Notes under the pieces: model-generated | What the model was told of the DNA's origin: nothing | Databases searched by the model: none | The model's input: the letters and a program-made list of their open reading frames with translations, nothing else | Shown: in pieces, positions 45,864 through 59,512 of the stretch | Numbering within the stretch: position 1 is the first letter of the stretch | Layout of the letters: every line of letters starts with the position of its first letter | Origin: Homalodisca vitripennis | Lineage: Eukaryota > Arthropoda > Insecta > Hemiptera > Cicadellidae | Direction: 5' to 3' | Length of the DNA stretch: 64,000 nt | Assembly: GCF_021130785.1 (NCBI RefSeq) | Contig: NC_060207.1 | Location: 106,800,001 to 106,864,000, forward strand | Program-made: the position numbers and the translations under genes

Positions 45864-45978
45864 TTAACCCTCCATCTGGCAGTTGCAATTCCTATAATGG
45901 CAGGCACTATTTTGCTAGTTGTGCTTACCTTCATTCAAACCTATGAAGTAAGTTTATTACTGAAATAAAGTATAGACT

Positions 45979-46019
<41 letters not shown>

Positions 46020-47693
46020 ATATATACAGGGTGTCCAGCAACCATTCGAACAAACTTTGCCACATTGTTCAGCAGGCCAAAACTAACAAATAATGCAATA
46101 TAACAGGTGCCCTATTTCACTTCGTTTAGCGTCTCTGTCTGTATGTGTTTTTTGGGAAAAAAATTACTACTCAAAAACCACTTAAGATACAGAATTCAAA
46201 CTTAACAGTTATGTTAACCTAGTGTTGGTCCTTTTCAGTGAAAAAAATAAAACAAATATCTCATTGCATTTCAAAATGGCGGCCATTCAAAATTTTCAAA
46301 TTGTATTAGCTTTGAAACGGCTACTTGGACAACAAATTCACCAGGATAACTTTTTTTAGCGTATTTTATTACCAATTCAACAATTTTTGTTTCAAAAAGA
46401 TTGAATAACAAATAACTGAGTTACAGCACCAAACGTAAAAACAGGTTAAATATTATTTCATATTTTTACAAAAATTTAGTGATATTTGGTTCATTACAAT
46501 TGAAAAAAATTAAAGTAAAAATAAAATAACCAAAAGTAAAGCATTATAAAAAATAGAAATAATTTTTTAAAATTATTTTTCAAAATATGCAAAATGCCCC
46601 GTGGAAGGTTTTTTATAGAAAACATAAAGAAAATTCGAACTTTCTAAAACATTTTAGATTTTTTTGGGTAAATATTGAAATATTGCCTTTTTACCAAAAA
46701 ATTACATATTCCACATTCTATGGGTTTAGATATTTTCTTTATGCTTATTATAATTTTACACCATTGTTACATTGTAGAACATGAAATTTCAGAAAAGAAA
46801 AATATATTTTTATGTACGGGTTTATATGTAAAAACTTTTGTTGCAAATCGTAATTATTGTAAACTAGGCCTAAGCCTAGGTATAAATTTAGCCTACAAGC
46901 ATACCTGTGAATGTCACTAATTTATTTTACAGTAAATAAATATAAATAAAACTACTGTTCACTGAATAGTTTATAAAATAAAATATAGTTCACAAGTTTA
47001 TAATTCACAATGATTAGCCGGTGCATCAAATGGCCACAGTCCTCTCGGATTTGCAAAGTTTGTTCACAAAAATACATCATTTACAAATAGTTTCAAGATA
47101 TTTATATCACTTGACGGCAAATGTCACAATGAAAAGTTTTATATAGTTTTATACAGACACAACTCTAATAATATTACAAGAAACACCAAAACACTAGCGA
47201 CTAGTGAAACTAGTCGTCTAACATTCAAGAAATGTCACAAACAATGGCTGTTTCAAAAGTCTTTCTTCGCAACATGGAACAATAAATAGATGTTTGGAAC
47301 AGATGTTCTTGTTGAGAAAGAAATCCCAAACACAGTGATGTACCCAAAATCGTTCCCAAACAAAATTTCCTGCATCAGTTTAGGGGAAAAATCCCTTTTT
47401 TTCGCGTTCTGTTGAATTGCACGAGCAGGCAGGGCAAACCAACATTTGTACTGCAACTTACTAAATTCGTTGCATAGTTATTACTCATTGTTATTCAATA
47501 AACTGTACATGAAATTAATCTGTGAAACATCCCGATTAATGTAATGTAATATTTTTCCTATTTAAATTGTATTTTCGATACCAAAAGTTTGATTAACAAT
47601 ATGACTGCAAAATCGACTAGTGACTAGTCGTCTAACATTGGTAAATCATTTTTCAGCAACTAGTCACTAGTCATCTAACAGATGGAGGGTTAA
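45864..47693. mobile_element. TTAA-flanked piggyBac-like element inserted in a retrotransposon
   Basis: TTAA lies at 45864-45867 and 47690-47693, with terminal repeats CCCTCCATCTG perfectly inverted. The right subterminal region repeats GACTAGT and GTCTAACA (47195-47225, 47615-47680). The 1.8-kb inside is AT-rich with a (TA)n run and a TACAGGGTG-type repeat starting at 46024; no transposase. Sequence right of it is the C-terminal end of a retrotransposon, so the element interrupted an older insertion. Confidence 0.8.
45982..46014. repeat. (TA)n microsatellite
   Basis: About 16 TA units inside the TTAA element. Confidence 0.9.
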
Positions 47694-48430
47694 GAAGATG
47701 GCTTCGCTCGTATTATGCATTTTCCCATTCTCATTTGAGTTATGGAATAACTCTTTGGGGAAATAGTATGAGCTTAGAAAGTGTTCTGGCAGAAAAAGGC
47801 ATTAAGAGTTATAAAAAATGTTTCAGATCGTGAATCATGTTTTTAAAATTTTTAAGGACTTAAATATTATGACATTTCCCAGTTTATGTATCTGTTGTTG
47901 CCTAATTCAAGTAAAAGAAAACTTAGGCAGCTTAACAGTTAGACAAGAAATTTATTTGCATACAACTAGACAACATATTTACTTGACTAACCCTCTATTT
48001 GGCTGGAGAAAACAAAATAAGTTTCTTATATTTAAGAATAACATTTTTCAATAAACTGCCACAAGAAGCAAGGACTGTCGCTCATGTCAGATTTAAAACT
48101 AGACTACAGATATGGTTGAAAGCACAGGCTTTCTATTCCACTTGGCCTGTAACATTAGTTCCTTAGTTTTAAATTTGTATTGCATTAAGTTACTGTTATC
48201 TGTAAATATTGATTGTTTGTCTGTTTTTATTTATATATCCATATATAATTTTCAACTAAATGTGACTGTCCATGATGAATAGACGCAAAGTACATGATGA
48301 ATAGTTTATGTAATTAATTGTTTTGTTCGTATATATTAGATATTACTAAATATTGTTGACTATGTTGATTATATTTCATAAATGTCTAAAGATAGATAAA
48401 AACTTTTTTAATTTGAAGAGCCTTCTTTAT
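47694..48430 (+). pseudogene. Retrotransposon RT C-terminal fragment and 3' end
   Basis: Translation gives [19 protein letters not shown] (47705-47765), then degraded C-terminal sequence with FNKLPQEARTVAHVRFKTRL near 48048-48110. This is the typical end of Jockey/CR1 ORF2. Stops and shifts are present. Confidence 0.7.
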
Positions 48431-49522
48431 AGATCAGGACTAAGGTAATTCCAAACTAAGGTAATCTTGAGATTATCTCATTTAGTCTCCAGCTTATGAA
48501 GGCAATATTTAGTGCATGACCATTTTAGCTCTGAAATATCGATAAGTTTACAAAATCCTGAACTCATGAACTGTCCTTAAATGTCGCTTATTTAACTTTT
48601 TCAGGAATGCAGTTGTATTTAAGACTGATTTACAGGTGTAAGAAAAATATGTGTGTTTATTTCAAAATTATTTATTAATAGGATTTAAAATCACACCAAC
48701 AGTAAAAATTTGTTAATTTACAGAGATGTCTGATCAATTTAACTTTTTTAGTGAAAGCCCTTAAAACATAGATAGATGCACACTAATACTTAATAGTTAT
48801 GAATCTAACTGTGGTGCATATCCTCTTTTTTATCAAGGGTTTCCGATTTATAGCAAACAGAGCACCGCTTCTGCGCTTTCCTTATTTGGCATTCTGGAGC
48901 CCGACCCATCTAAATAAAGTGCTTGAGTTAAAAAGTTTGGAAAAAGTTACTTATTAAATTGGGACTTCTGTTACTTTACCAATGCTCCACTTGACTGAGT
49001 TTTATTGGTTTCCTATCAAGTGCATTAAATACTCAATTTAAGATTCTTTTGCAGGAACAATTATTTTAAACTGAAAAAAGAATTGAGGAAGGAAATGATC
49101 AATGAAATATAGAAACAAACGCAAAGTACGGTATATTTATATGATTTAGAAATATAATTACAATAACAATAACAAAGCTGAGAAGAAACTTTTCCAATAC
49201 CAACACAATTTAAAACTCAATCATTACAATATAATAAAAATATACAATTAAATCTAACTAAAGTATTTGGTATAATACAGGTTCCCATAAGTGACAAGAG
49301 GCAATTGCAGTAATGCACCAGGAGACTGCAGGCAAAACACCCGAGCACAGTTCATTTCATTTTAGAGCGAAAATTTGATATCAGTTCCACTTGTGATTAA
49401 ATATTCACAACTCTTAAAGCTAAACAAATATATTATATATGAACTCAAATAAATATCAGTCTAGTAAGATGGTACTGTATGATGAGTTGTGTGACGAGGA
49501 AGGATGAAGAAGGTTAACAATG
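48431..49522. other. 3' flank or intron of the minus-strand gene; nothing recognised
   Basis: AT-rich; no exon seen. It would hold the 3' untranslated region of the form ending at 49523. Confidence 0.3.
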
Positions 49523-49656
49523 TCAACATGACATGTGTGGCTCTCCTGCACCCCCACCACATTCCGGCCCCGATATTCTCACATCAGACAGAGACAGTGA
49601 GCGCACCATACCCTCCTTGGGTTCTGCCTCATTGTACATTCCGTTTATTTGGGACT
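49523..49656 (-). CDS. Terminal exon (alternative C-terminus) of the minus-strand gene
   Basis: The minus-strand acceptor is gctttcag. The first two bases complete a Glu codon from exon 51672-51605. It encodes ESQINGMYNEAEPKEG, then MVRSLSLSDVRISGPEC, a glycine-rich GGGAGEPHMSC and TGA at 49525-49523. Serine-rich and polar, no membrane segment, no recognised domain. Phase and composition support a real exon. Confidence 0.7.
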
Positions 49657-50357
49657 CTGAAAGCAACATTATGTTAGTATAGCACAATACTTCTTAAATA
49701 TTTGCTGTTATACTGGTGTAGAGAAAAACTTACTGATGAATTATTATCCTTTCATCTTCAACATCTTTGTATTCTATATTAATTAAATATGCATAACATA
49801 AAATAACATTTTTAATTTTAAAGACTGGTTTCAAAAGAACTATGGATCAGAAAAGTTAAGACAACTGATGGTCAACTAGCCAGATTCAGTTATGAGAGCA
49901 GAGCATAATTTACTCAATAATAAGACACTACAAACCACAAAGTGTCAATATCGTGTCTCCCTCAAAGCAGCAGAGAAATGCAAAATTAATAATTTTGCAA
50001 AGACAGGTTGAAATGCTGCCAACTATAGCACAACAAACTCTCAAAAGGACATAGTAAATATATACTGAGCTTGCTGGCTGGAAACAGGTTTGTCAGGATT
50101 TTGAACTATGCAATCATGTTATTTAGTATTTAAGTTAAAATGTAATACAAAAAGCAGGGAGAAGGGCTCTTTTCGGTGATAAACAACCAGGCGACGAACC
50201 AGATGCTAGTATCGGGGAAAAGCTTCTTAGCCTAATTAAGGACACAAAGATAGGCTTACCCCTCTAACATCAAAGGGGCACACAATAAGCCCCTCAGGCT
50301 GACGTGTGAGGATCTCTGAATCCACCCCAATATCCCAACGCAAAAATAAAAATAAAT

Positions 50358-51270
50358 ACAAAAAGCTGTTTACTGTATAAGTAGCTAAATCTCAGTTTTA
50401 TGTATAAATAAGACAAAGAGAGAATGACGTTACTTGATGAGTAGTTGGTACAAAGATAGGCCACTGAACTGGCCAACTTATTTTGCCCTGAACATAATGC
50501 AGTTAGTCGACTTCCTCTGTCAGCCAAAACCCATTGTGTTCAATTTAATCTATTAAATTGCCATAGTTAATTGTTTTTCCCTATCTCGTGGTACTATTAG
50601 TACCAGTTTATGTTCTTCTCTCTCAACGAGATCTTCTTGGTGCGGCTTCTGTGGCTGTTGGGCTTACGAAATGACGATTTTGGTGTCTCCACTTCTAGAT
50701 ACTCGTTCTACCTGGCTTTCTACAAGTGATTGCAGTACCAAATAGATCGGATTTATTGTGGACCCTTTCCCTGTCATTGTTGAGATAATTGTGATACAAG
50801 GTACTATATTTTACAATAAACATTCGTCCTTTCTCACTGTGTATTATTAAATTTATATAACTTTTAGTATTAAGTTTATTCTTAATGTCTGCGCCAACGT
50901 AAAAGAGTCCACAGTAAATCAAGTCTGTCTAAAACTGCAATCACTTGTAGAAAGCCGAGCAGAACAAGAATCTAGAACCGATGACGCTGAAATCGTTATT
51001 TCGAAGTCCAACAAAGTCGGAAGCCGCACCAAGAAAATCTCGTTGGTAGGGAAAAACAATTAATTATGGCAATTTCATAGATTAAATTGAATATGATGCA
51101 TTTTGGCTGAGAGAGGAAGTCAACTGACTGCATTATGCACAGGGCTGAAAAAAGTTAGCCAATTCAATGATACTAACCGCACGGCAAGTAATGCTATTCT
51201 CTCTTTTCTTGCTTATATACATAAAACTGAGATTTAGCTACTGGCACAGTAAACAGATCTTTATATTAAA
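50358..51270. repeat. Large imperfect inverted repeat (hairpin-forming)
   Basis: The left arm (about 50358-50764) and right arm (about 50917-51270) are inverted copies around a 150-bp spacer. Shared blocks include GCTAAATCTCAGTTTTATGT, GCATAATGCAGT, CAATTTAATCTAT-AAATTGCC, CTTGGTGCGGCTTC and TTTCTACAAGTGATTGCAGT. The open frame at 50695-50922 spans the centre and is not recognised. Either two opposite insertions of one family or a foldback element. It sits in an intron of the minus-strand gene. Confidence 0.75.
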
Positions 51271-51604
51271 TTATAACTTAAATACTAGATACATGTCTAA
51301 TAATGTCTAATGTCTCATGCAATAACAGAGGATTCAAGTTGAAATTATATGTTTAGGCAGGGCAGTAGTCTGGATACACTCCTATCAAAGTCGAACAGTG
51401 TGACAAATCATAATTGCACCTTACAGCACCAATCATCTTGAAATCTGCCATATTAGATTTTCCCAAAACTCAAAGCTCACTTAGATCCTAATTTAACGTC
51501 AATGTGAAGTATCTAATAATTTGTTTCAGGGTGAGTGATTGAGTAAAAAATATATTTAGGAACAAATCAATACTAAGGTGTTGTGGCTAAGGAAGTTTTC
51601 TCAC

Positions 51605-51672
51605 CTGAGAGTGCGAAGCCATCTCCCCGGTCGGTTTGCATCTCCTGAGTAGAGCTCCAGTCTGCTCCAGAC
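51605..51672 (-). CDS. Internal exon of the minus-strand gene
   Basis: The minus-strand acceptor is gggcccacag and the donor gtgaga. The 68-nt exon encodes SGADWSSTQEMQTDRGDGFALS with one completing base at each end. Phases fit the upstream exon (62146-62044, ending two bases into a codon) and both candidate terminal exons downstream. Hydrophilic, no known domain. A CACACAC run lies in the intron just before it. Confidence 0.7.
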
Positions 51673-53139
51673 CTGTGGGCCCACACACACACATACATAA
51701 CTACTTCGGGGTAACTCAATCATCCATCCAAAAAAATCTACACACTATTTAAAGAACAAGTCACTATGATTTTTTAAAAACTAACTCTTCCTATACAATA
51801 AAACATTATACCTAAATTATACCTGTACCCAAACAGTTTAGAATAAAACAGGAAGACAATAACCAGATTTTTTTTTTTAATTTCCCATTAATATTATAAA
51901 ACTTGCTGAATTGTACTAATATTTTTGATACATTTGTTCATCACATGGGATGACTATTGTGTATACATATTTATTAGATAAATCTTATGAGATGAAGCTA
52001 TGACGTTCAAAATTTGTTACATATGTTTATTTAAATAGAGCTTTAACAGGCCTTCTTAATTTTAATTTATCTGAGAAAGTTTTCATTCAGAGCAATGCCT
52101 ATGAAACAAATGGCATTTTTAATGAACATTTACATTACATTTCAACATCCGACAATTAATCATTAAATATTATTAATATTACAACACTGCACATTTAAAT
52201 TGGCCTGTGCATACACTCCAGTTGTAAAAAAAATGTGGAAGTTAATATTTAAAATGAGAAAAAATGTGAAATTTTTATTATAAGTACAAATATTAGTTTT
52301 GTATTAAAAAAGTGTCTATTTAAAGGTTACAGAATCTTTTGAACCAATTGGATGGTAATGATTCCAGCTATTGACCAATCACATTGATAATGACATAAAA
52401 AGTTAATACAGATTTATTTAGAGTGAAGGATGTATCAAGCAATATTGAAATGTTAGGAAGACTTATAAAGGTCAAGCTCAGTGATAAGAAGGAACAATGA
52501 GGGCCTACTTCCTGATCACACAACAATAGTATAACCAACGCTTAACACTAAGGAGATCGTAATTGAATCGTATCGAAGAACTTGAGGTTCAAGAACGTTA
52601 AGGTACATATAATAACATTGGAAATATAATATTACACTGAATGTTTTGTTTTATTGTTAATTGTCCTTTGGTTATCAATTTGGTCTAAAAATGTGATTCT
52701 GAAGGATGTTTCACTCTTATACATTTTTTAAATTGTTTTCTGTATAACATTTACGGGTTGAAAATATTATTAAAATCAGCACCCCATACACTATAATACT
52801 TAATAAATGTTTACATTGAACAAAGGCAGCTATTTTAATGTCCTTTTCTGTAATAACTATTCGTAATTGCCTAAAAGTAAACATCTAATTGTGAATTTTA
52901 TTTAAAAAATATACTTATATTCTGATAAATTTATTTCCAAATAAAAAATAACAGAAACATATTGGTAAATCTCTACTTGTTCAATTTGATCAGATAAGCA
53001 ATCATCATCAAGAGCATTTCCACAGCTATATATTTGTAATTATAGTTATTTTATATCCTTAGCATGATAGGAATTAATTTAGTTTTTAAAATAATTAATT
53101 AAAGAAATTGTTGGTTATACCACTGTTTTAATGTAAAAA
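51673..53139. other. Intron sequence of the minus-strand gene; nothing recognised
   Basis: AT-rich. No exon or repeat end was supported. Confidence 0.3.
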
Positions 53140-53335
53140 TTGAGCTGTCTCATGAAACTCCACCCAATTCCACCCCTTCAAAAGCCACATCATCAGCAAA
53201 CAGAAATAATTTTCCATTGATTTATAATTTAGTAAACTTATTTATATACAGCACTGCCCTGAATAACCTCATAATTTATCTCTTGGAATCACTGATTACT
53301 CCCCTAATATTTATACTTTTAAATCTACCTATGAA
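53140..53335 (-). pseudogene. Reverse transcriptase fragment with FADD box
   Basis: On the minus strand, INGKLFLFADDVA (about 53220-53170) is the RT catalytic palm of a non-LTR element, followed by degraded sequence. The upstream GVIQGSV motif survives only as a trace. Short and non-functional. Confidence 0.55.
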
Positions 53336-56300
53336 GTAGTTTTTGAATAAATTTAAAGCAATATCTTGAATGCCCTAAAGAGTAGATTATATACATCTTA
53401 AAAAGGCAAATTTTCTTTATTTTTCAACATAATTGAAACACTTATAATATCTATGCACTAGTAGAAATTACTTCTACATAAATATATTCCACCTGTGCCA
53501 TGAGACAAATAGAGACTGCATCTGAGTTCCTTGTCAACCCCACATTTTTGATTGTTTTTTTATCTTTGGATATACATACTTAATTGTTTTATTACCAGTT
53601 ACAATCATGATGTGGAATGATTGTTCTAAAAAGTCAAGAGCAAAGGCAATTCACAGAGTTTTATGACTTTATTAATATAATTTTTAAAACCCGTCAAGCA
53701 CAGATCTTTCAGTCAAATGTTTCTGTCACTATCTCGTACAAAAAGTCCTGGAAATTTGTAAGATTCATCGAACCCAAGCATTAATTTTCTTGGCAACTTC
53801 ATCGGTGATCCACAGAGTTGGCTATTTCTCTCTTCATCATGAACTTTTGTTCACCCATTTTCGAACAACTGTTTCACCCTTACTTTTGGTCCTTACACAG
53901 TTTAAATGTTCTCTGTGAAATACTACTGCTTAATATTGATTGGCTGTGAAAAATCAATTGTATGACAGTATGTATCTCACACTTAGCGGGACTTTCGAAG
54001 ACAGAAGATATTTTGAAAAGCAACAGATAACTAACTAGCTTGAACAACCTTCATTGTGCCATAGATGCATCCAGGAAATGGACATGTGCACTAATGCAAT
54101 TATCTTCACACTTCTCCCTCCACTTCCCACAAAGAAATTTGATACTCTTCAAAAGGATTCACCAAATTATATGAATAAAGAACAAGTGAATATTTCAGCC
54201 CTTTAAAACATTACTTTATAGGCAATTACGATATTTAGAAAATACAGCAGGTCAATTGCCATTTTAGACAGACAACAAGTGCCATTTCAAATCAACATCT
54301 AAAATATATTTACGTATTTGTTCTTGTAGATTAATATAAATAAAGCACTACAATCGACCTTTATATTCGAGTCTGAAGGGACAGGGAATTGTTTTTAGTA
54401 AATAGAGGTTTGATTTACAGAAGGTGAAAATCACTAACTTCAAGTTATAGAGGCCAAGGTTACTAAACTTCATACATACACTATTAGACATCATGCTACA
54501 CATAGAACAGTACCAAGGAAAACCTATTGTACAGTAAAATACCTAGTAAGTAATATATCAAATTCTTAAACGTATACAATAACAAATCACAAAGAACACT
54601 GGAGTAAACAGGTGAATGGAGAAAATTCTTGTCACAATATGAAAGTTTGTCTGACAATGGTTGGCTCCCTTTTTAGCGCAGTTTCTGGACTTTTTGAGAG
54701 ACTTAATTTTAAACTTTGAGTTCTAGAGGTGAACCGATTGGCTTATAGATGTCTGCTATACTAGAACTTCTAGTTATATTTGATTAATATACTCTCAGAC
54801 GATGGAAAATTCAACTTATCAATGTATTTTTAACAAAATATTCAATTTGTTTATGTGAAATGAACACTAACTATTATGAGAAAACTCCAATTACATAAAC
54901 CTGAGCTATAAAGATTATCTGTATTAACTTATGAAGTATAAAAATAACGAAATCATGCTAACCACAACACTAGTGATTGTACATGATCAAAATGAATAAC
55001 AAAATAATAAGACAGAAGTACTAAGTGGTAAAAATGAAACACACGGAAAATGTGTTTTTTTACATTATATTACTTGACATAACAATTCTGATTCTATAAA
55101 GAAGCCATGTATAATTTTTTATAAAATGTAATATTCTTACTATTTTCTTATACAGTCATTGATTATATTGAAAGTCTACTATTGTGAATTACTGAGTTTA
55201 CAATAAATGTCGTTTTATTGAATACACAACATGTAATAACATTGCCTCAGTGCTTCAAAAAAGGTAACAACAGTAAAAGTTCTAACTAGGATGATAGTTG
55301 AAAAATTTCTTCAAATATAATTCTCAAATAGTAGGTCACGCACCATTCTACTTTTGATTGACAGCGAAAGTGTATTTAGTCAGAGTAAGCCGAGCATTAT
55401 AATTTTGTTGTCATAGGAATCTTTGCAATGTTAAAGGATGGTTATCAACTAATAAATAGACAGCTGCTGTGTAAAAGAAGAATGAAAAGTATGTGAAAAT
55501 TGAGCCATCTTATTTAAAATTGTTGTGTGAGAATCCCAAAGTGACATTTATAGTTATTACCCACATTTGTTATAATTGTATAATAATGTATACTAGTATC
55601 CAAAAACACAAAATACATCTTTCAGTCAAAATTTCCAAGCAATATCTCAGAAAGTAATAAAAAAATTGAAGCATGTTTGACACTGATTGGTTATAAGTAT
55701 GTTGTTAACACCAAAGATCCCTATCGTCTGAACCTAATATAGTTCTTTAAAAAAACTCACAAAACTTATCAAAATTATATTAGAATTATTTAAAATTTAT
55801 AACATATATTATTACATAATTATATTTTGTTTTCAGATATATAAAACTAATCTGAAAGACTTAATCTAAGCTTCCCATTACCATACTTTTTAAGTGTTTC
55901 TAACAGAATAAATTTAAGATTTGAGTGTGTGAATTTTAATCATCCATATAATCTGAAAATAAAATAAACTATGCACAAAATATATATTTTGGATAAATAA
56001 ATTTGCTGGGTGTACATAAATTTTATTATGTACATATATTTGAATATTTTAAACTATATGCAGAAGAGTTCTCAGTACCCTTATAATACTTACAAGCCCT
56101 ATATTGAGGGCATAACAAGTTGGAGTTTTCTCCAATTTTTAAATAATGACTAATTTGGAACAATTCTTGGAAACACGTCCAAGTGTTCTACTTGGTTTAC
56201 CTAGAGTGGACAGAGTAATAATAACTGGTTTCCTTCAATCAAATAAATAATCTTTCAGAAACTTATCTTAGCTTCCCTGCTAAATTCAAGAATATTTTAA

Positions 56301-57330
56301 TCTTACCATGCTTATATCTATAAACATCATTAGGATCATCAGTGACATACACAAAAATAAAGTTTTCAGTTTGACATAGGGTTAGACAACAAAAAAGCTA
56401 ATTAATTATCTAGTGAACTTTTAGTAACAACATGCTTACTACAGACATATGTTGCCCCAAAGCTTTGGTTGATATATCAAATGTTTAATATATAGTATAT
56501 GAAAATCTGGAATCATCAATAATTTTTATAACTGTGGTCAATTTCAAAAGTAGTAGATAAACCCTTACACCGCCAACATATAGTGTTATAGAGTAGCCGT
56601 TGTTCTCAACCACTACCAGATCTGAGAGTGAAGGGGCAATATAGATTTAAAAAAATATAATTATGTATGTAGTTTTTAATAACATTTTATTTTCAAAACA
56701 TGTATTTTTTAGAAACTGTAATATATTCATGCAAATGATAAAGCTCTCTAAGGCATAATGTTAGTTAAGCAAGCCCTATGATGAAAAAAGAATGGTTTAT
56801 AATGCATGAATTTATTGTATTGCAGAATATGTTTTAGTTTTATAAAACAACAAAAATGTTAAGTTCTTACAAGGGAATTTAAATTGGTTTCATAAAATAA
56901 AAAACTTGATAGCTGTGAAATAACTGAACTTGCTTTAAACGTTAGCATAGCTATCAATAAAATAAAAACAAAAATGTATAAGCAGTATTCATATATAAGA
57001 CTTTAAAACTTTCTCTGTCTTTAAAATGTATAACTAACAGATGAGATATTTTTTTCCAATTGGAAAAATGACAGTGTAGATATATTTTATAGATTCAAGT
57101 CGACTTGCAAAACTGTTTAAGGCATGCATATTCAAATATATATTAATTTGAATCAGTTATGAATGGTGATACTTCGTATTTAACTGCAGCTTCAAAAACG
57201 ATTTCCTGTCAAATAATAGGGATATCATAGGCATATACTTTATAAATGGCATACCTAACCTACTAACTCTTATCTAGAGACTTACTTAATGGTTACCAGA
57301 TCAGAGGTTTAGCGAAATTGTGAGTGGCTT
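53336..57330. other. Intron sequence; no gene supported
   Basis: AT-rich throughout. A stretch at about 53690-53900 (minus-strand KGETVVRKWVNKSS and nearby) hints at a decayed DNA transposase but is too short to assign. Confidence 0.3.
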
Positions 57331-57339
57331 TTAGTTCAG

Positions 57340-57440
57340 GTTTTGCACTTGTAAGAGTATTTCTGGTTTGAATTAATTATATTTCCGATGCCAAATTTGA
57401 GTTTGCTTCTTTTGCCCAATAAGCATTTAAAATGCAGTGT
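57340..57440 (+). repeat. Dispersed repeat, third copy of the GAATTATATTTC family
   Basis: TTTTGCACTTGTA, GAATTAATTATATTTCCGATGCCAAATTTGAGTTTGCTTC in that order parallel 8347-8400 and 30920-30985. Confidence 0.5.
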
Positions 57441-57882
57441 ATCATTTTAAATGAGGTTAAGTTCCATATGTAACAGAAAAATCAGTAAACATGTTTATAT
57501 TTTAGGATTACAAAACAACATTTTTTATTAGCTGTTATGTAGAATAATGTAAATTTTGACAAAGAAATACAATTTAAAAACAAGAAGTAGGGAATAATGT
57601 TATATGTATATTGTTTAGCTGCCTAGATTTAAAAATTAGCCTGTATAATTTCAACATGCCTTACATTTAGTAAATTTCAATTACATTCAGAATTTAGTTC
57701 TAGATTATTTATTTTAGGTTGAAGCAATTTTTGACATGATTTTAGTTATGTTATATTGCAGTCTTTCGAAATTTCTGTGAACAATTTACAACCAATAATT
57801 ACTTGATTTAGTTATGCTTTCTCTTAAACAAATTGCTTTTATTTAGCCAATATAAATCAATTAAACTAAATTTAAATGTATA

Positions 57883-58620
57883 TATACAGGGTGTAAAATC
57901 ATGTAATCGTCCAGTCTGGGCTTGATTATGCCCAAATGATTACAGGTAAAGCAACACTTAGTACATCATTACTGCACCTATAATTCTACTTTTTGAAGTA
58001 ACTACCATTTTTTTCATGTCAGGGATATGGCCTGCAAGTAGTCAGAAAGAAATCTTAAATTAGAACAAAGGTTGAGTAGTACATAAAATTAAAGGTCTCT
58101 ATTATTTGAGTACAATGCTGCAAATCCAACCTGAAAAGGTTAAAGATTACTCTTTAAAACATTATGCTGGTCTTAAGTTCCAAACATTTACAATGTAGAG
58201 GTCCTGTTGTAGGTGGTTTAATATTCTTGTTTTGGCTTAAGTTGTGAAAGTTAAAACTTAGTGAATGAATAGTGGACTTAAGAAATAGTTTTTAAGGTAG
58301 TTATTGATTCTTCATATCCAATGGAGGAAGATCTACAAATTCAAAATAATGTACATCTTGGGCTACGTTCAAATTTTTGCTGAATGTTAGGAACAAGCCT
58401 AGATTATATGACCCATCAAGAAGGAAGAAAGTGGTCCAGGACTGGAGGACTTCCATGTGGCCATAACTCTTCCCTCACTACTAAATATTGCTAGATATTG
58501 CTCCACAAATGGAAAGATACCTCGAATAAGGCCTATGAAATACACCTCACGAATTGGCAAATCTTCGTTCTGACATACAACCATCTCAAGAATAAAACAA
58601 TAATAATCTTGACATAATGC
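57883..58620. other. TACAGGGTG-type repeat start and unassigned sequence
   Basis: ATATATACAGGGTGTAAAAT at 57880 shares its start with 17183 and 46024. The 75-residue minus-strand open frame at 58399-58626 is not recognised; it could be a decayed transposase or chance. Confidence 0.3.
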
Positions 58621-59337
58621 ATTCATTAAGTTTAATGATATGATAACAGTAGTGATCGAGACAGGGATAGTTAATAGTATAAACTGGTATCAAAATTATT
58701 ACCGTTTTGAAGTTCCATTATAAAACACATCCCTTGTTCACAGGACATATTTATTACACTTTAATCATTTTCCATCTTTTTAACTAAAAAGTGTTGAAAT
58801 AGTCATTATTTTAATTATCATAAAATAGTAACTATACCTAGTTGACTGTTGCTAACGCTTGAGCATTTCCAGAAAATGCCGCAGTCAATGTATTGTTGAC
58901 TGCTAGTCCCAAATTAGGGACGTCTTGTCAACCTAATGTGGACATAAGAGCATTCCTGGATAATACTGTGGTATCCTATAGGTTGAATGCTGACTCCAAA
59001 TTGCTAAAAGACTCCCTGAATGTATTGTGGAGTCAAACAGTTCAACAGAGTTAAAGTTCAATTTAGGTTTTTTAAATTGTTGAAATAATTTTATTCTGTT
59101 AACGAATTTAACTTGTTATTTTATAAATGTTATTATAAAATATTTGATGCTAGTGAATGAACAGTTTAATATTATTCATGAGGTGATTTAAATTAATTAT
59201 GTTTATTATATATTTTATTATAAAATTAATCACTTATTTATTTCACAAGACAATTATTTAGTACCAGATTTTCTGTTTAATTATCAAATATATTTTTTTA
59301 TACTTAAATAAAGGAATTTAAAAATGATTTTGGTTCT
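58621..59337. other. Downstream flank of the minus-strand gene's basic-tail form
   Basis: A GC-richer block at 58850-59045 contains repeated TTGTTGACTGCTAG / TGTGGAGTC-like words. No exon could be built on either strand. Confidence 0.25.
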
Positions 59338-59343
59338 TTATTT
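59338..59343 (-). terminator. Probable polyadenylation signal of the basic-tail form
   Basis: TTTATT on the plus strand is AATAAA on the minus strand, about 170 bp after the stop codon at 59513. Confidence 0.45.
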
Positions 59344-59512
59344 AATCAATTACTTTTAGCCGGTATATAGAAATGTAATGTATAGGATACTGAAAGTAAG
59401 GTGAGAGTATAGGATGCCCAAAGCGTGTCGGCTCACACCATCCTCAGCAAGCCAAGTCTGGATGTGAGAGCACAGTTTAGTAGGTTGCACACTCAAAGCA
59501 AATGTTTCTTAT

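Noticed and set aside
53690..53900. Possible DNA transposase fragment on the minus strand
   Set aside because: Only short, frame-shifted words; too little to assign a family.
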